DNA from: Tetraselmis striata
Taxonomy: Eukaryota; Chlorophyta; Chlorodendrophyceae; Chlorodendrales; Chlorodendraceae
NCBI GenBank assembly: GCA_006384855.1
Contig: VCJN01002536.1
Span: 1-64,000, forward strand
Direction: 5' to 3'
DNA: 64,000 bases
This document shows, piece after piece, positions 31,657 to 44,781 of the stretch. The translations under genes were made by a program, and so were the position numbers. Each line of letters opens with the position of its first letter. Positions within the stretch are counted from its first letter, which is position 1. The notes beneath the pieces were generated by a model that ran no database searches, was not told the origin of the DNA, and was given only the letters and a program-made list of their open reading frames with translations.

Positions 31657-33095
31657 ATGGGTATTTCTGTGGCAAAGCGCGAGTGGGAGGATGGCACCGG
31701 CGGGGGCGCGGCACCCACCCGCAGCCAACCCGGCCGCGCAGCCCGGACCGACCCCCGCTACCCGAACCACGACGGCACCAGGTTCCTGGACATGTCCTCG
31801 GATGAGGACGAGGACGTGGTGGGTAGTGGGTCGGAATGGGAATACGAGGGGAGCGACGAGGAGGACAGTTTGGAGCTGTCCCCGACTTCCGGACGCATCT
31901 TGACGGCCCCGGAGTGTCTCGTAAAGCACGGCACCGTCGCACGCGGTGCCGCTTACTGCTTGCCCTGCCTCGCCGAGGCGGAGGCCTTCAACATCACGGA
32001 CGTCGATGGCGGGCATTCCACCGGCCTGCTCTACAAGTGAGTGCCGCAACGTGCGTAAGCGATGGCGGCGGGGTTGGGTGGTTGATAATTACACTTAACT
32101 CGTAATGCCACTCGTAGTCGCTACATGCCATTCTAACTATTCTGTTGCCGCCCTCCGCCCTTTAGGATACCGGCCGGCACGCTCTGCCGGTCGTGCAAGC
32201 AAGACGCCATCAGCCGCCTCATCCCCCAGGACGTCGAGGCGGAGAAGACAGTGGTGCGCTACAAGTCTTCAAGGTCCTAGCCGGCGCCAAGAGCGGCATC
32301 TCCGGCAAATACACCGAGTGGCCAATCACTGGCGTCGGCGTCTTGGAGGCCCTCGCCTACCGGGAGGGCATGAAGGAGTACGAGCCCTCGTCGGCGAGCT
32401 CCACCCTCCGAGGCTTCGTCATCAACACCTGCGAGGAGCTGGAACGGTTCCTCGGGCTGGCGGACTTCTCGTCATGTTGCTTTGGGCAGTTCTTCTTCGC
32501 ACCGGCTGGCACTATCCGCGCCCTTGTCCCTCCGCTCACTCTCTCCGTGCGCTCTTCAGAGTATGGGAAGGGGACAAAGCTGTACACCATGAAAGTGGCG
32601 TACAATGTCGTCACCCTTCCCACCGTCAGGTCTGGGCAATGGGACTGGCCGCGGGACGTCCAGACAAACGTCAAGAAGTGGCCGCGCATGCCGCCGCCTG
32701 AGTACGCCAAGCCGCGGACAACCATTGAGGCCAAGCTGGAGGTGGGCCTCCGGCGCTGTTGGAAGAAGCAGTATGATGCCGGAGTGCCGGAGGCGGACCT
32801 ATTGGTGTCCGCGGAGATAGCGTTGTACATGCGCAACGTGGCGCATGAAGAGGTTACGCCGGCAGCCACCCCCGCTGGCTCTCCCACCCCAAGGCAACCA
32901 GATGTTCGGAAGCCCCGGCGTGCCGATGGGACAGTAGGCAAGTACGGCGGTGTTAGCAACACGGAATCCTCCAGCATGCTGAGGGATGTCAGCATGCTTT
33001 GGGCTGCCCAGGCCCGCCTTGAGAGAGAGCAACGCAAGAGAGTGCGTGAGGGGAAGAAGATGCTCGCTGACAGGAAGGCGGCGGCCAGGCGCTAG
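31657..33095 (+). pseudogene. Unidentified two-exon gene with CxxC pairs, frameshifted
   Basis: Exon 31657-32036 ends at a strong donor (AA|GTGAGT). The next exon starts 32166 after TTTAG and restores the frame as YKIPAGTLCRSCKQ. The first exon is acidic (SSDEDEDVV, EGSDEEDS) and contains CLPC. With CRSC downstream this could make a four-cysteine zinc ribbon. Near 32270 the frame must shift to continue as FKVLAGAKSGISGKY, EWPITGVGVLEAL and WDWPRDVQTNVKKW, ending in a Lys/Arg-rich tail at 33095. A possible upstream exon at about 31374-31480 reads CLAWLLYLASEAKQFGISVA. I do not recognise the family. It converges on the minus-strand gene at 33356, so both may belong to one transposable element. 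Confidence 0.4.
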
Positions 33096-33355
33096 CCGTG
33101 CGCTGTAAAATTTTCCCTACATCTCTCAAACTTTGGATCGCAAATGTCACGACAAAACTATTACAATGTGGTTGTATGGGGGGAGGGGGCTGCGGTGCTG
33201 CGGCTCCCGTGGGAGCAGCCCGTTTGGTGCCCGGGAGGGGGGGGGGGGGGGGGGGGGGCGCTCTACGTGGGCGCAGCGCGCTTCTTGCCCCGCGGGCCCC
33301 GCTTCGGCCGCTCTGGTGTGGGCAGCTCATGTTCGTGGCTTTCATGAATTTTCAT

Positions 33356-34863
33356 CTAGCCAAAGACCTCCCCTACCCGGAACTCCGGGTGCCCAGCAGT
33401 GCCCCTCCGGTAGGCAGTCTTTGTGACGGAGTGAGCGTGCTTAGACTCGTGGCAGCCATAGTTCAGCAGGTCGCCATACCACCTGATGTAATCAGGGGTA
33501 TGGCACTGCAGAATGTGGCAGTACACGGTGGCAGCGTCATTCTCACCTGCAGCATTGACAAATGCCTGCACGAATTTATGTGCCACATGCTTGACCTGCG
33601 GTGCGCGGGCCTCCCGCAGGTGCTGAGGTGGCAGCTGGGCGGTGCCAGGTGCGCGCGCTGGGTCCACCGGCTCCAACAGCAACTCCCATGGCTGCTTCCA
33701 GATCTCCCATGCGGTGTGCGCCTTCACATCATCGGAGGCGCTCACCGTCGGGTAGGTCTCCCTGACGTGCTCCCGTGCCTTGTCGTACTGGGCGATCAGC
33801 TTGACGCACTTTGCGCCGATGAAGGATTCCTTCTTCTGGCCAATAGAGACAGCATCTTGCTTCTTGTTCTGTCTCTTCTTGATGTTGACTGTGATGCCGA
33901 GCTCGTCGAACATCCACTGCCGCAGCGCCTGCAGGTCCTATGGGGTGGCGCAGTGGCGTTGGACCGTGTAGTAGTACAGCTCCGCCGTGATGCGGAGGTT
34001 GATGTAAGGAGATCATGTATCTTATGCTTGGATCCGACGTATAGCAGTGGGGGCTTGAGATACCTGCAATGTGCATATAATTATAAACAATCAGCAACAT
34101 AGTATTACCAATCAGCATGAAACATGTTAATACATATGCAAACGCTGCAAAACAATTCGAGATAACAAACTTCTGTGCAGCATGGAGCCTTGCAAATTCC
34201 CTCAGCCCGTTCTTGGTCTTCTTTGGGGGGACATCGCCATGCTTGCGGATCATCTTGTTGCAGCACGGGCACTTGTATGCCTTGTCCACGATGCCCTTTA
34301 CAAAGCTGCGAGACGCCTTGATCTGCCAAATCAGCTCTCTCCACTCTGCCCCCTCCTCATGCAGCTGCTCCCATGTCATATGGAAGTGCTTGGTAAGGGA
34401 TGTGCAACGACTGCAACCCTGGTTTGCCACATAGCGCCACACACGAGCGCAACATCAGCAAACCATAAGTAGCAATACTTCATATATATATATATATATA
34501 TATATATTATACGTATGATGTATTATACAGAGTATTATACATGATATGTACATCCATGCACATGTTGCATTTGTGAATGCAATGTCAAATGCATGGGCAT
34601 ACCTTCTCTGGCGAGCAAACACATTGCCCGCTGCTTGCATTCTGATACTTGTTGCCCCCCCCCCCCCCCCTCGCACACCATCACTGGCAAGTGCCATCTG
34701 GTAGCGTCATTCCCTTGATGTCAATGTCATGGAGTTCGTCGAAGAAGCGCTTGCCCTTCTCCGCCAACACCTCATAGGCGTCATCCCCCTCGTACAAGAG
34801 GACATGGTTGTTGCCTACCAAGCTGTTGTAGTGTAGGCCGTCATGCCGGACCACCTTGGTCAC
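33356..34863 (-). pseudogene. Unidentified zinc-finger, possibly transposase-like gene
   Basis: Minus-strand pieces appear to form one gene: 34863-34681 (VVRHDGLHYNSLVGNNHVLL, EGDDAYEVLAEKGKRFFDEL), 34442-34190 (CSRCTSLTKHFHMTWEQL, then YKCPCCNKMIRKHGDVPPKK) and 33913-33356 (WEIWKQPWELLLEP, VKHVAHKFVQAFVNAAGEND, then CHILQCHTPDYIRWYGDLL and ESKHAHSVTKTAYRR). The last block, with its H-H-P-G-E-H spacing, weakly recalls the C-terminal part of KDZ-like transposases. That is a guess. Joins between the pieces are not resolved, and frameshifts are likely. A (TA)n run and a poly(C) tract (34656-34673) interrupt the region between the first two pieces. Confidence 0.35.
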
Positions 34864-36780
34864 ACCGGTGGTTTGCTTGACACCCGTGTAAGTGCCATCA
34901 AAGTCCTCGCTGCCCCGGACATGGGGGGGGGGGGGGGGGGGGGGGGTGCGCGTAGTCTGGGGCGTACCCGGACGACCACCTAAGGTCCAAGATGCGGTTG
35001 GCCACAGCCATCCCGATGGGGACGGCTGCAGTCACGATGTCTTTGCTGCGGCGGCGGGTCGAGGCCGTCGACAACAATAGATGGTGCATTAGTTACTCGC
35101 GTTTTGCGGGCGACGGGCGGGCGGGCTGTTGCCTCATGCCGCGTCCGCGGGCGATTCGGTACCCCAGACAACACCATCGCGGTCAAACCATGTAACTACA
35201 CGAGTGTCTCCCCCCCCGCCCCCCGCCCCCCGCCCCCCGCCCCACGGGCCTCTTGCCAGTCTTTTGGACTGACCGACGACCGACCCGGTGGCCAGCTCGT
35301 TGTGTGGGTGGGCCATGTGGCAGGGATGATGGCATGGCAACGCCGCCGCCGGCTGTGCCTGCCGCCTTTTGTATTGTCCGTGGTGCATTCGGAATCGGAA
35401 CTACGGTACAGGATACCGCGGGAAGCGATGTGGCACTGTGGTGGAAAACGCATGCGTCGACGGTCCATGCCATATTGCTGCCACGAGCCGGAGGCGGGTG
35501 TCCCCCTGGGAGGTACAGTGAGTCGGCGGTCCCCCTGGCTTACATGACGGCGTGAAGATTTGAATTTCACAAGCGGTGATCGCCCCGTGCTGCCTGTTTG
35601 TTGTTGCTCTTGCTGTTGAGGACAAGGCGCTGCTGTCGGCTGCCTTTGATGAGTGCTGGCCGCGTGGCACTCAGACGGGGATCCCTTACCTTCTGAAGAA
35701 GACGCCAAGGTTTCCCATCGCCGCGCCCCCCTACACCGAGTGGGTGTGCTACGCTACCTTCAACTTCCGTGCCGGCTACGCAGCCGAAACCCACGGCTGT
35801 CTGCGGTGGTGTCGGCGAGGAGAGAGTACATAGTGCCCGCCGAGTGGTGATCGTTGATGGGGGTAGGCGGCCTGTTCGTGGGCGGCGGAGGTTCTTGAGG
35901 GTGGGTCGGGCGGTTTTGGGGGTCGGACGGTGGCCAGCGGTACGGTAGTTTGTGGGGGAGATGTAGGCTAGGAAGAGGGCGTGGCAGAGGAGTCGTCGTC
36001 GTCGTCCATGGACTTGTTCCCAACTTCGTCTTCGTCTTCTTCGACGTCGGGGTAGTCCTCCCCAGAGGGTGGCTGGTCGTCTGCCATATGTGCGTCCCCC
36101 CCGGAGGGGGGGGGGGGGGGTCGGCGAGGGAGTGCGTATGATGGGGTGCAGTGGGCCGCCCGCGCCCAAGGCCGCGATTCTAGCGGCGAGGCGGGGGTGC
36201 GTGCGGGGGGAGCGTCGGGTGGGCAACGTGGCGGCCTCCGAGATGAGCTTTTTGCAGAGGTCGGCTTCGGGGGAGCTGTCTCGGCCTGAGAGGTCCGCTG
36301 GGGCTAGGGTACGGGCTGGGAGAGAAGACGTAGGCATGGGAGTTTTTGCCACTGATGGGGATTGGGACGCAGCCCGTGTTCACTTGTGGGCCAGTCGCTT
36401 CTGGCGAGGAGCGGGGCTACGGTCGCGGTGCGGTGGGCTGGCGCCATGGGGCTGCCTAGCCGCCGCGGGTTGGCGTTCTGGTCGGGTGGGGATGCGGGCG
36501 GTCGGGTCCGTGAGAGGGTCAGGTGGTGGCTCGGGGTTGTGTCGAGCGGTGGGACATAATAAACCATGTCACAAGGGATGTACCTTACTCAGCTGTTCGG
36601 GGCGGTTCGGGAGTTTGGGCCGAAACGGAAATGGACGACCCCCGCCTGAATTCAGTTTGGACTGAACTGCCTCGAAAATCGCCTGAACTAGGGGTTCTAA
36701 ACTACACCGCAACTTAACATATATATGAACCCAACGACTTACCGCAGCGCCCGTGCAGGGAGACAACTGAGGTGTTCTAC
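34864..36780. other. G/C-homopolymer-rich stretch, no firm gene
   Basis: Long G or C runs at 34923-34946, 35210-35245 and 36107-36120 make all frames unreliable. A minus-strand frame from 36352 starts MAKTPMPTSSLPARTLAPAD and, after a shift at the G run, continues with the acidic YPDVEEDEDEVGNKSMDDDD. It could be the first exon of a small acidic protein, but nothing confirms it. Near 36590-36700 there are several TTCGGGNNGTTCGGG/CCGAA motifs, related to those at 37320-37440. Confidence 0.4.
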
Positions 36781-37990
36781 GATGAGAAACTTGCCGCGCA
36801 CGCCCCATATTAACCCCTCCAGATAAGGTGCATCAATTGGTGCACCGGCCGCCATCTAGTTGTCCAATAACATATAGCACTTCCGCACTGCAACACCTAA
36901 ACCTAAACCCTATCCACTGTCAAATTGACATGGATGGAGTAGCCGCCGCCCATCACATCTCACGCGGCGATGAGGTCATCATGGAGATATCTAATAACAA
37001 CACCACGTGTATGATTCAACATATGCTGCGCCGGCATGGATGACCTAGATGGTTGGCCGTAAGGGGAAGAAGGCAAGGGGGCTTATGGCGAACCACATAG
37101 GTCATCGGTGCCGGCGGAAGGGGCGCCGTAGACACCACCAAGACCAGTAATGTTTCCTTTCCATTAACAAACGAACTGTTTTTTCCGCCCCCGGGACATG
37201 ACTACTAGCACTAGTGAAACCCCGGCAGCGTCTCTACGGGTCTACGAATTGTTGGCTACAACATATTGCCTATGCATTTTAGCCAAAAATCGCACCAGCC
37301 AGTTATAGGCCTAATTAACCGCATTTCGGTGGTAGTTCGGGCCGAACTCGGTTCGGTTATTCGGACAGTTCTGGCATATTGCGGTTTTTCAGCTGAGTCC
37401 AAACTGCGGTTCAGTTCGGTCCGAACTTGTTTTTCCCGCCCCCGGGACATGCCCGGCGACTGGCCCCCGGGCTGGCAACAGTGAAACCCTTGCACCGTCC
37501 GAATTGTATATTCCGCCGAACTCCCCGAATCCACTTCAGCGGGCCGAACCGAACTCGGCCGATGTGAGTTCCGCAAACCCACCTTGTATACTGAGTAGTC
37601 GCTATTGGAGTCTATTCATCTGCGGAAATGTTTGAATGTACGAGGAGCATCAAGTGCCATGTACATGATCCGGAAAGCACAGCGGCATAGCGACTGTATA
37701 CTAAATATGGGGCAATAATGTGAAGACATGCCTCATATGATTCACTTATTCTATATCAACATATTACAGTACTAGCCCAAGCATCCCATCCCCCTGGACC
37801 CCCGGCTTCTGGCTGTGGCGTGGCCGGTGGGGGTTGAGCACCGTGGGGCGACTTCCGGTCCCTCCAAGCCCCTCTGCTAGGGTGTCTCCCGTGGGGGTCG
37901 CGGTCCCGGCGGGGGCGGCGGTGGTGGTGGGCGCGCGGCGCTAAGATGGCGCGGGTGCAGTCGTCGACGCCCGGCGGGGGAGTTGACTAG
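36781..37990. other. Repeat-rich spacer
   Basis: No gene seen. It holds two divergent copies of the 58-bp dispersed repeat (37186-37237, 37437-37498) separated by a CCGAACTCGGTTCGG-rich block, and AGTCGCTA octamers at 37597 and, inverted, 37688. Confidence 0.5.
37186..37498. repeat. Two divergent copies of the 58-bp dispersed repeat
   Basis: CGCCCCCGGGACATG at 37186 and 37437, each followed by a recognisable AGTGAAACCC core. Relatives of 6735-6792 and 61508-61566. Confidence 0.6.
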
Positions 37991-37998
37991 AAGTTCCG

Positions 37999-40900
37999 GT
38001 GTTGCGATGGCAGCTGCGGACGCACCTACCAGCGGCCCGCCCCCATGTGCACGCACGTGAACGCATGGAATCCGACGACCCGGCCGTAGCTGCCATGCAC
38101 CTCGCCTACGATGCGACTTTCGACCCCTCTGTGTATGTGCGGTGCGCCCCACGAGCCGGCTGCCCGGGCTCGGGCCACCACGTGTTCCATGGCGCGCAAG
38201 CGGCGGCCCGTGCCGCCACCTGCGAGTTCTGCAGCCCCACTCCTCCCGCGGCTCCGCCCCCGGGTGTGGCTCTCCCGGCGTCGGCAGCTGGCGTGCGGGC
38301 GATGCAGCGCCAGCACGCGCCGGATGCTTCCTCAGCCGCCCAAGATGCCGCCGTCGCGGCCACCGCTCGATGGTGCGCTACCAGCGACGTCTACCGCAAA
38401 ATGCCCCGTACGCCGCTGCGGGCGGGGTACGGCTGTCGGCGTTTGTCCCGCGTCTCGCTTGGCCTGGCATCTTCCCCCTGCTAGACCGTACGCTGGCCTA
38501 TGCTGACCGCTTCCCTCCTACCGACGACCGGTCGTACGGGGTCGAAGGCGCTGTCTGCGTATTTGCGGGGCTACCATTGTTGCTACCACCCTACCCATCC
38601 AATAGCTCCGCAGCTGTGCGGAAATTGGAGGAGCGGCGAGTGCGGCTGTGGGAGGCGGGGGATGCAGTGAGCGCCGGCTTCTCGGAGTCCGGGATGCAGC
38701 AATTGTGGCGCGAGTCGCGGGATGGCAGCGAGTTACACAATTACTAGATGGAAGCCGGGAAGCTGCCGGCGGGCACGTCTCGGAGTGCCCGCCGGCGGAA
38801 GCGCCGGCGGTCTGCGAGGGCGCGGTCGGCTTCTGCAGAGGCTGCGGAGGGGGGCGCCGATGCTGCGGCGGATGGGGTGCCGCCGGCGGTGGTAGATGCT
38901 CACCGCCGGGCGGCGAAACTCACCGCCGTGCATGAGCTGCGCCGCGCTCGCCATGCGCTGGATACCGCCGACCTCGGTATGGTGTCCGACGCCGCTGCGG
39001 CACTCCCTGTCCTTGAAGCCCTCCATCCGCCTCCTGCTCCCACCGACCCGGAGTACTCCTCTCCCGAGGAGCCGCCGGACCTGCGGCGGGCGGCGCCGTC
39101 GTGGGGTGGCAATGTGGATGAGGCTCGGCGATGGGGGGAGGATCAGAGGCGGGTTCTGCGCCGTGCTCCCCGCTTTTCCGCTGGGCATGTGGACTGGTGG
39201 CGTGAGGAGCACATCGGAGACCTGGACGTACCTTCATGGCGCTTGTGGGTGAACCGCTGCCTGGCGGGGCGGTGCCACTCGCGCACTACTGCGGCTTTCT
39301 TGGCGAGTGGCACCGTCTTTGCGCTCCACAAGGACGACCCCGCCGCGCGCGAGAAGCGGGCGAAGATCGGCGAGCCGCTGCGAGTACGCCCGCTTGGCGT
39401 CGGCTCCGTGCTGGTGCGCCTGGCCTCCGCCCACGCTCTCGTGCATGTGGGTGCGGATGCGCGGGAGGCCATGGGCCCGTACAACGCAGCTTTCAGTCGG
39501 GAGTTGGCTGTGAGACGACGTATATGAGCATGCGGGTGGCGTTGCAGCTTTTCGGCGGGCGTGGTACTGGCGGGAAAGGGCTACCACTCCTTAATAATCG
39601 GAATGCCTTCAATGAGGTTTCCCGGGGTGCGATACTTTACGGCTTGCTTCAGCACATGCGTCTACATGGTATGATCCCTTTTTTCCGGAATGATGTTGTA
39701 CGATCGTCCCAGCAACCTGTACTACTACGCGCCGGATGATCCCGGTACTTTGCGCGCCACCCTACAGTACGGGTGTGCGCCATGGTGATGTATTGGCCCC
39801 ACTATATGTCTGCCTCGCTATCGCGGGCCCGGTGCAAGCGGTTGTGGCTCATACCGCCCCTGATACTTTCTGCCAGAGTCTCGCGGATGATTGCGGCGCG
39901 GCTACTGCCGTGGCTCACGTTCCGCGTGTTTTTGACGAGTATTGTGCGGAGTTTTTCAAAGTCGAACTGGTAGTACAAGACAACAAGAGGCGGTACGTTC
40001 GTCATCCTGGTGACAGCGAGGCCGAGTTGCGGGCAGTGCGGACGAAGTTGGCCCCGGGAGGGTTTCGTACCCCGGCCGACGACCCTGTCCAAGATGGCGC
40101 CGTGTACCCTCGCTGCCCTTCACTTCCCAAGACAAGGAGCGGCCTCTGCCAACCACAGGGGCGCCATAACCAAGTTCTTCCGCCGCCCTTGCTACTAATT
40201 CTTGGGAGGGGACCTGCGCTGTTGGGCAGGGGACTCGAACGACTCGTTTTCGCTCGTTGAGAGCATAGCGTGGCCGCGAGAAGCGGTGCACTGACGGTGG
40301 TAGTCAGCGGGCGCCCTGGGACGGGGCGTGGGGCTCGTTTGCATGAGCGACGCGAGGTCGCTGCTCGTCACTAACGTCCCTAGGGAGTGGGCAGCCTGTA
40401 GTAGGCGTGAGGGCGGTGTGCATGTGCAGCTCGAAGCTGCTGTCGGCCTCTTTTGTTTCGGAAGTGCCTCTCGACGCCTGGGGCCGCGTTCCGACGGCCC
40501 TTCCAGTCTCTCGACTGTTTTTTTATACCAGTCTTGCATGCGTTTGACCGGTTGTTTGGAGCCTTGACGCCTCCACACTCTCAGAAGTATATGCACACGG
40601 CGGAGCGATTATGCAGCTACGAGTACGAGGACCCGAGTACATCTCCGGCAGTACACGTACATCGCGGTGCTCCTACTAGCCATTACCCCGGGTGGATCAC
40701 CGGTGCGTTGGGGCGGCGCCGGGTGGCCCACGCTGCACTGTTGGAGCGCATCGCCTCCTTTGGCACGTCGGGATACGGCTGTCACCATGGGGCCATGCGG
40801 CTGTTGGTCGTATGCGCGGTGCGGCAGACCGGCTTTCTCAGCCGCCTGATGCCGCCATCGGAGTTGAACCCTTTCTTGGAGGCCGTGGACGCCGCCAACA

Positions 40901-41358
40901 TTTCGGCTGCGCTTTCGTTGCTTGGTTTGGACGATTGCGCCTAGTCTACACCGCGCATGAAGGTTACGATCGTCCAGATGAGTAATCCCGCGGATTTTGG
41001 CGGTTTGAATATGGCCTTGCTACAGTCTGAGGCCCCCGCGGCGTTTTATTCCGCGCAATCGGTTGTCCTGCCAAAGCTGGTACGGGAGTACGGGCCCGCC
41101 CTCAGCCCCTTGTACGAGGCGGTTCGCGCCGAGGTGTCGTCCGTGGCTACGAGTGCTTTGTCATGGGCGCGCGAGACGCGCCGCGTATACGAGATTGTAC
41201 GGGCCCTTACCACGTTACCGCAAGCAGATGTGCAGGCACGCGCCGCGTACGGGCACACCCACGAGATCTTCCATTTACTTGATACGGTAATGCTACGACC
41301 ACCGCTGCACCGCGGATCCGTCAGCCGGCACTACGGCCCGTACAGGCACGAGCACTAG
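37999..41358 (+). pseudogene. Second RT element, 5' part, frameshifted
   Basis: A reverse-transcriptase polyprotein spread over three frames. 38748-39527: a basic start, then HVDWWREEHIGDL and a motif block TVFALHKDD, RPLGVGSVLVRLASAHAL. 39530-39738: NNRNAFNEVSRGAILYGLL (motif A region). 39760-40130: TGVRHGDVLAPLYVCLAI and LADDC (YADD-equivalent box). 40590-40944 and 40957-41358: C-terminal region with RRVAHAALLERIASFGTSGY and MSNPADFGGLNMALL. At least three frameshifts disable it. It is a different family from the 7-10 kb RT. Continuation after the 5-kb insertion lies at 46464-47740. Confidence 0.7.
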
Positions 41359-41391
41359 CGGAGTGCTGCGCGTCACCATATCTCCTTTTAC

Positions 41392-41545
41392 CAGACAGAA
41401 CTCACATCTCATTATCAAGATAATCGTCTTGTTAGATGCCGGTCAAGGGCGTAAGCTAACAAGGTAGACAAGGTAAGCTAACAAGGTGACCGCACGTTGC
41501 TAACTAGGTGACCGCACGTTGCTAACGAGGTGATCGCACCTTGAG
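41392..41545. repeat. Left terminal inverted repeat plus 22-bp tandem motif
   Basis: The TIR (41392-41486) runs into three degenerate copies of GCTAACAAGGTGACCGCACGTT (about 41476-41545). Counterpart of the right TIR at 46372-46463. Confidence 0.7.
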
Positions 41546-41682
41546 GTCGACCATGATCACCTTGTTACATGCCCCGCCCCGCCCGCCCGGTGTGTCGGTG
41601 TAGTCCGGTCACCTCATAGTGCGTCCGCGGATGCAACGCGCCCGGACTACTCGCCCCCGCTTGTGCCGCGCCGGCGCGCTTC

Positions 41683-42760
41683 CCAGCGCACCTCTGCCAG
41701 CCCGGCCTCTGCATTACCCATCTCTGCCCCGCGATGCTTCGACTAGACTTCCGTTTCTAGTATCCGTAAGCCCCCCCCCCCCCCCTCCCGCCTCCCCATT
41801 CGTCTTCCAATATCTACCAATATCGACTGTGTTCGGAAGGCGGGGGGGGGGGGGGGGGGGGGGAGGGCGATCTTGTAGGCACGTGATCTCCGCAGCGCCG
41901 GCGTGGCGCCGACGACCTGCCGACCTCCCACCGCACCCCGGCATTATGGCCGCGCGGGCAAGCAGTCGCTAACTTTTGAATTGCCCATACGCATGGGCGT
42001 ATGTCTGGTGGGTGATATGGGGAGTCGCGGCCTAATCCGTCAACTGATGGCTCGTCAGCGCAGCACTGCCGGCTCGGCCTGTCCATTACCCGTTTCCGCA
42101 CTGCGCGGCTGAAATTATACATCCTTTGCCAGTACCTGGAAGCCTCCCTCCCCCCTTCTTCCCCTTCGTCTTCCAGTGTCTGGCATGTTTACCAATATGG
42201 ATTGTGTTCTCGGGTGGGGGGGGGGGGGCCTTGCGGACGGCGCGTGTGTAGGTCCGTGGTGTCCGTGGTGCCTACGTCCTGCCGACCTCCCCGCACCTCG
42301 GCATCACGCACGCGCGGACACGCAGTTACAAACTTTTGATTAGCCTATACGTTTGGGCGTATGTCTGGTGGGAGATGTGGGGAGTAGCGGCCTATTGCGT
42401 CTATTGATGGCCCGTCGGCGGGTCATGCTCGGATCATGCCCAGTATTTTCCGACTTGACGCTGGGGCGGGAAAGCGTGGGTGGAGCGGCGCATACTGCGC
42501 GGTGCGCGTGGTCGCTGCCCGCGGGAGTGGAGCTACCTACCAGCCGGTGGGAGTCGGGATGTCGCACCGCGGATGGCATGGGGCTGTGTTCAATGGGCCC
42601 GGGCGGCATTTGCCGCGCGGCGGGAGGGCCGCGGCGGGTGTCAGTCGTCCGATACGCCCCACGCCGATAGGGGCAGGGGGTGGGGCCTCCTATGTCTGGT
42701 GGGCGATGTGATGAGTCGCGGCCTATTGCGTTAACTGAGGCCCGCCGGCGGGTCATCCTC
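41683..42760. repeat. Degenerate ~350-bp tandem repeats
   Basis: Three related units. Landmarks: GGGCGTATGTCTGGTGGG at about 41994 and 42354, with a shorter relative at about 42690; GCGGCCTA-T-CGTC just after each; C-run, CGTCTTCCA, ACCAATAT and G-run blocks at about 41770-41860 and 42150-42230. No coding sense. Homopolymer runs make unit length uncertain. Confidence 0.65.
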
Positions 42761-43867
42761 GGATAGATGAGCGCACGCCATAAGACCGTCCCTGCTACCG
42801 GAGGGCTTGCAGGGACTTTCAGGGAGATTGCCTTTGGAAGGGGCACGAGCTTTCACACTTGGTGATTGCAGCTGCGCGAGCGGGTCATGTCGATGTGCTT
42901 GGGTGGTTGTGATACGTAGAATATTGTGCCCCCATCGACACTAGGTACCCAATGACTACCCTCCAGCCTGTGCTGCGGAAGGGGGGCACATCCGTGTATT
43001 GGTCTGGATGCGGCTGATGAAGCATGTGGACATTTCGGATGCGATCCACTGTGGACTACGCGCCAGGTAGGGGGCAACCATAAGATGGGGCATCCATCGC
43101 GGCCTCAACACTTGGAATCCGGAGTTCCTACACGGCTGCTGGAAGCAACTTGCGCTGTCTGGGGACTTGCATTTTTTGCAGTTATCACGTGCTGCTGGAG
43201 TTCCGATGGGTTCTGGCTTACTTGCGTCTGCAACAAGGCAAGGCCATGTGCTGTGGTGTCGTGGTTAATGAAAGCGGCAGGCATGCAGGTGGATATAGAC
43301 ACGACTGAAGAGGCGGCGCGTGGTGGGCACAATCATGGCATGTGACGGCGGCGTGACTGCTGGAATAAACCATCCCCAGCGACGGATGTGCCAACAACAC
43401 AACCCATGTAACCCATATCCCATTGTGATCGACACTGTATGGGGATCCCCCTTCTTTGGTGCGGTGTGACAGTGGCCTCAGGCATGCGTTGGGCTCAAAT
43501 GGCCAACACATGGGGCAACGTAGGCAATTGCCGGTGCTGCGCAATGATTCCCGGCAGCGGGTTGCACGCATTGCCTGGAAATAACCGTGTGGGCACGGAT
43601 TGGTGCGGGTTGACATGAAACTCGCAGCAAGTGTTGTCTACGTTGAGCATATACTGCACGGCATTGTCATGGTTTGGCCATCACATGGGGCAACGCGGTC
43701 ATGGGCCAACGAATTAGGCTACGGCAAAAAGGTGTGGCCCACGCCACCCACGCCCCCCACGCCGCAGCCGGCCGCGCCTTAACAATCCAGCCGAGATATG
43801 CGCCCACGACAATGCGGTTGAATATTCCAGCCATACGATGTGATATCAACGCTGGGGATAGTGCTGT

Positions 43868-44621
43868 GTGACAAGTGTACACCACTTCAAGGGACGCGGG
43901 GGCATCGATCGGTGCGGTTTCAGGTCAAACTCGATGCAAGTGTTACATACATATACTACACGGCATTGCCACGGTTTTGTCTACAATGGCCAGCACATAT
44001 GAGGCAGCGCGGGCGTGGGCCGGCGAATTAAGCTGCTGGGATAGCTGTAAATATGGTTTCGGAGCATAGAGTATGAAGTAGCGGCGCGGCAGTGCTACTG
44101 ATGTGTTCGGCGTGTGTGGTGTCCATGGCCCGACTAATACGGGTTTGGGCAGTGTTTTCCAGACATGTGTGATGCATTCCATGCGCTAAGGGCGTGTCGG
44201 CGTGCATTATTTGTTGACTGTATTGCCGTATACGCACTGCCGGTAGAGTGCCCTACATGACAAGTGTACACCACGTCAAGGAACGCAGGGGCATCGATCG
44301 GTGTGCTGTGGGCTTAAACTCGCGGCAAGTGTTGCTTACATATACTACACGGCACGGACGTGCTTAAATTATACTGTGTGACAAGTGCACACCACTTCAA
44401 GGGACGCGGGGGCAACGATCGGTGCGATTTCAGGTCAAACTCGATACAAGTGTTACATACATATACTACACGGCATTGCCACGGTTTTGTCTACAATGGC
44501 CAGCACATATGAGGCAGCGCGGGCGTGGTCCGGCGAATTACGCTGCGGGGAATGGCTGTGAATATGGTTTCGGAGCATAGAGTATGAAGTAGCGGCGCGG
44601 CAGTGCTACTGTTGTGTTCGG
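43868..44621. repeat. Duplicated ~242-bp unit
   Basis: 43868-44111 and 44380-44621 are nearly identical, sharing GACAAGTG-ACACCACTTCAAG, GGCATTGCCACGG and GTATGAAGTAGCGGCGCGGC. Weaker relatives occur at 43590-43710 and 44257-44350, pointing to an older tandem array. Confidence 0.75.
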
Positions 44622-44781
44622 GGTGTGTGTGTTGTCCGTGGCCCTACTCACAGGATTTTGTTGGTGGCTTCTAGACGTGTGTTACGCATGCCATGCATTA
44701 CGGGGGTATCTGCGTGCATTATTTGTTGTGGTGCCGTATACGCACTGACGGTCACTCATAGGCCACTCCCTCACATCATCA

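Noticed and set aside
35567..36352. 261-codon minus-strand frame
   Set aside because: Crosses a G run and changes to Pro/Arg-rich low-complexity sequence; only the first 70 residues look plausible.
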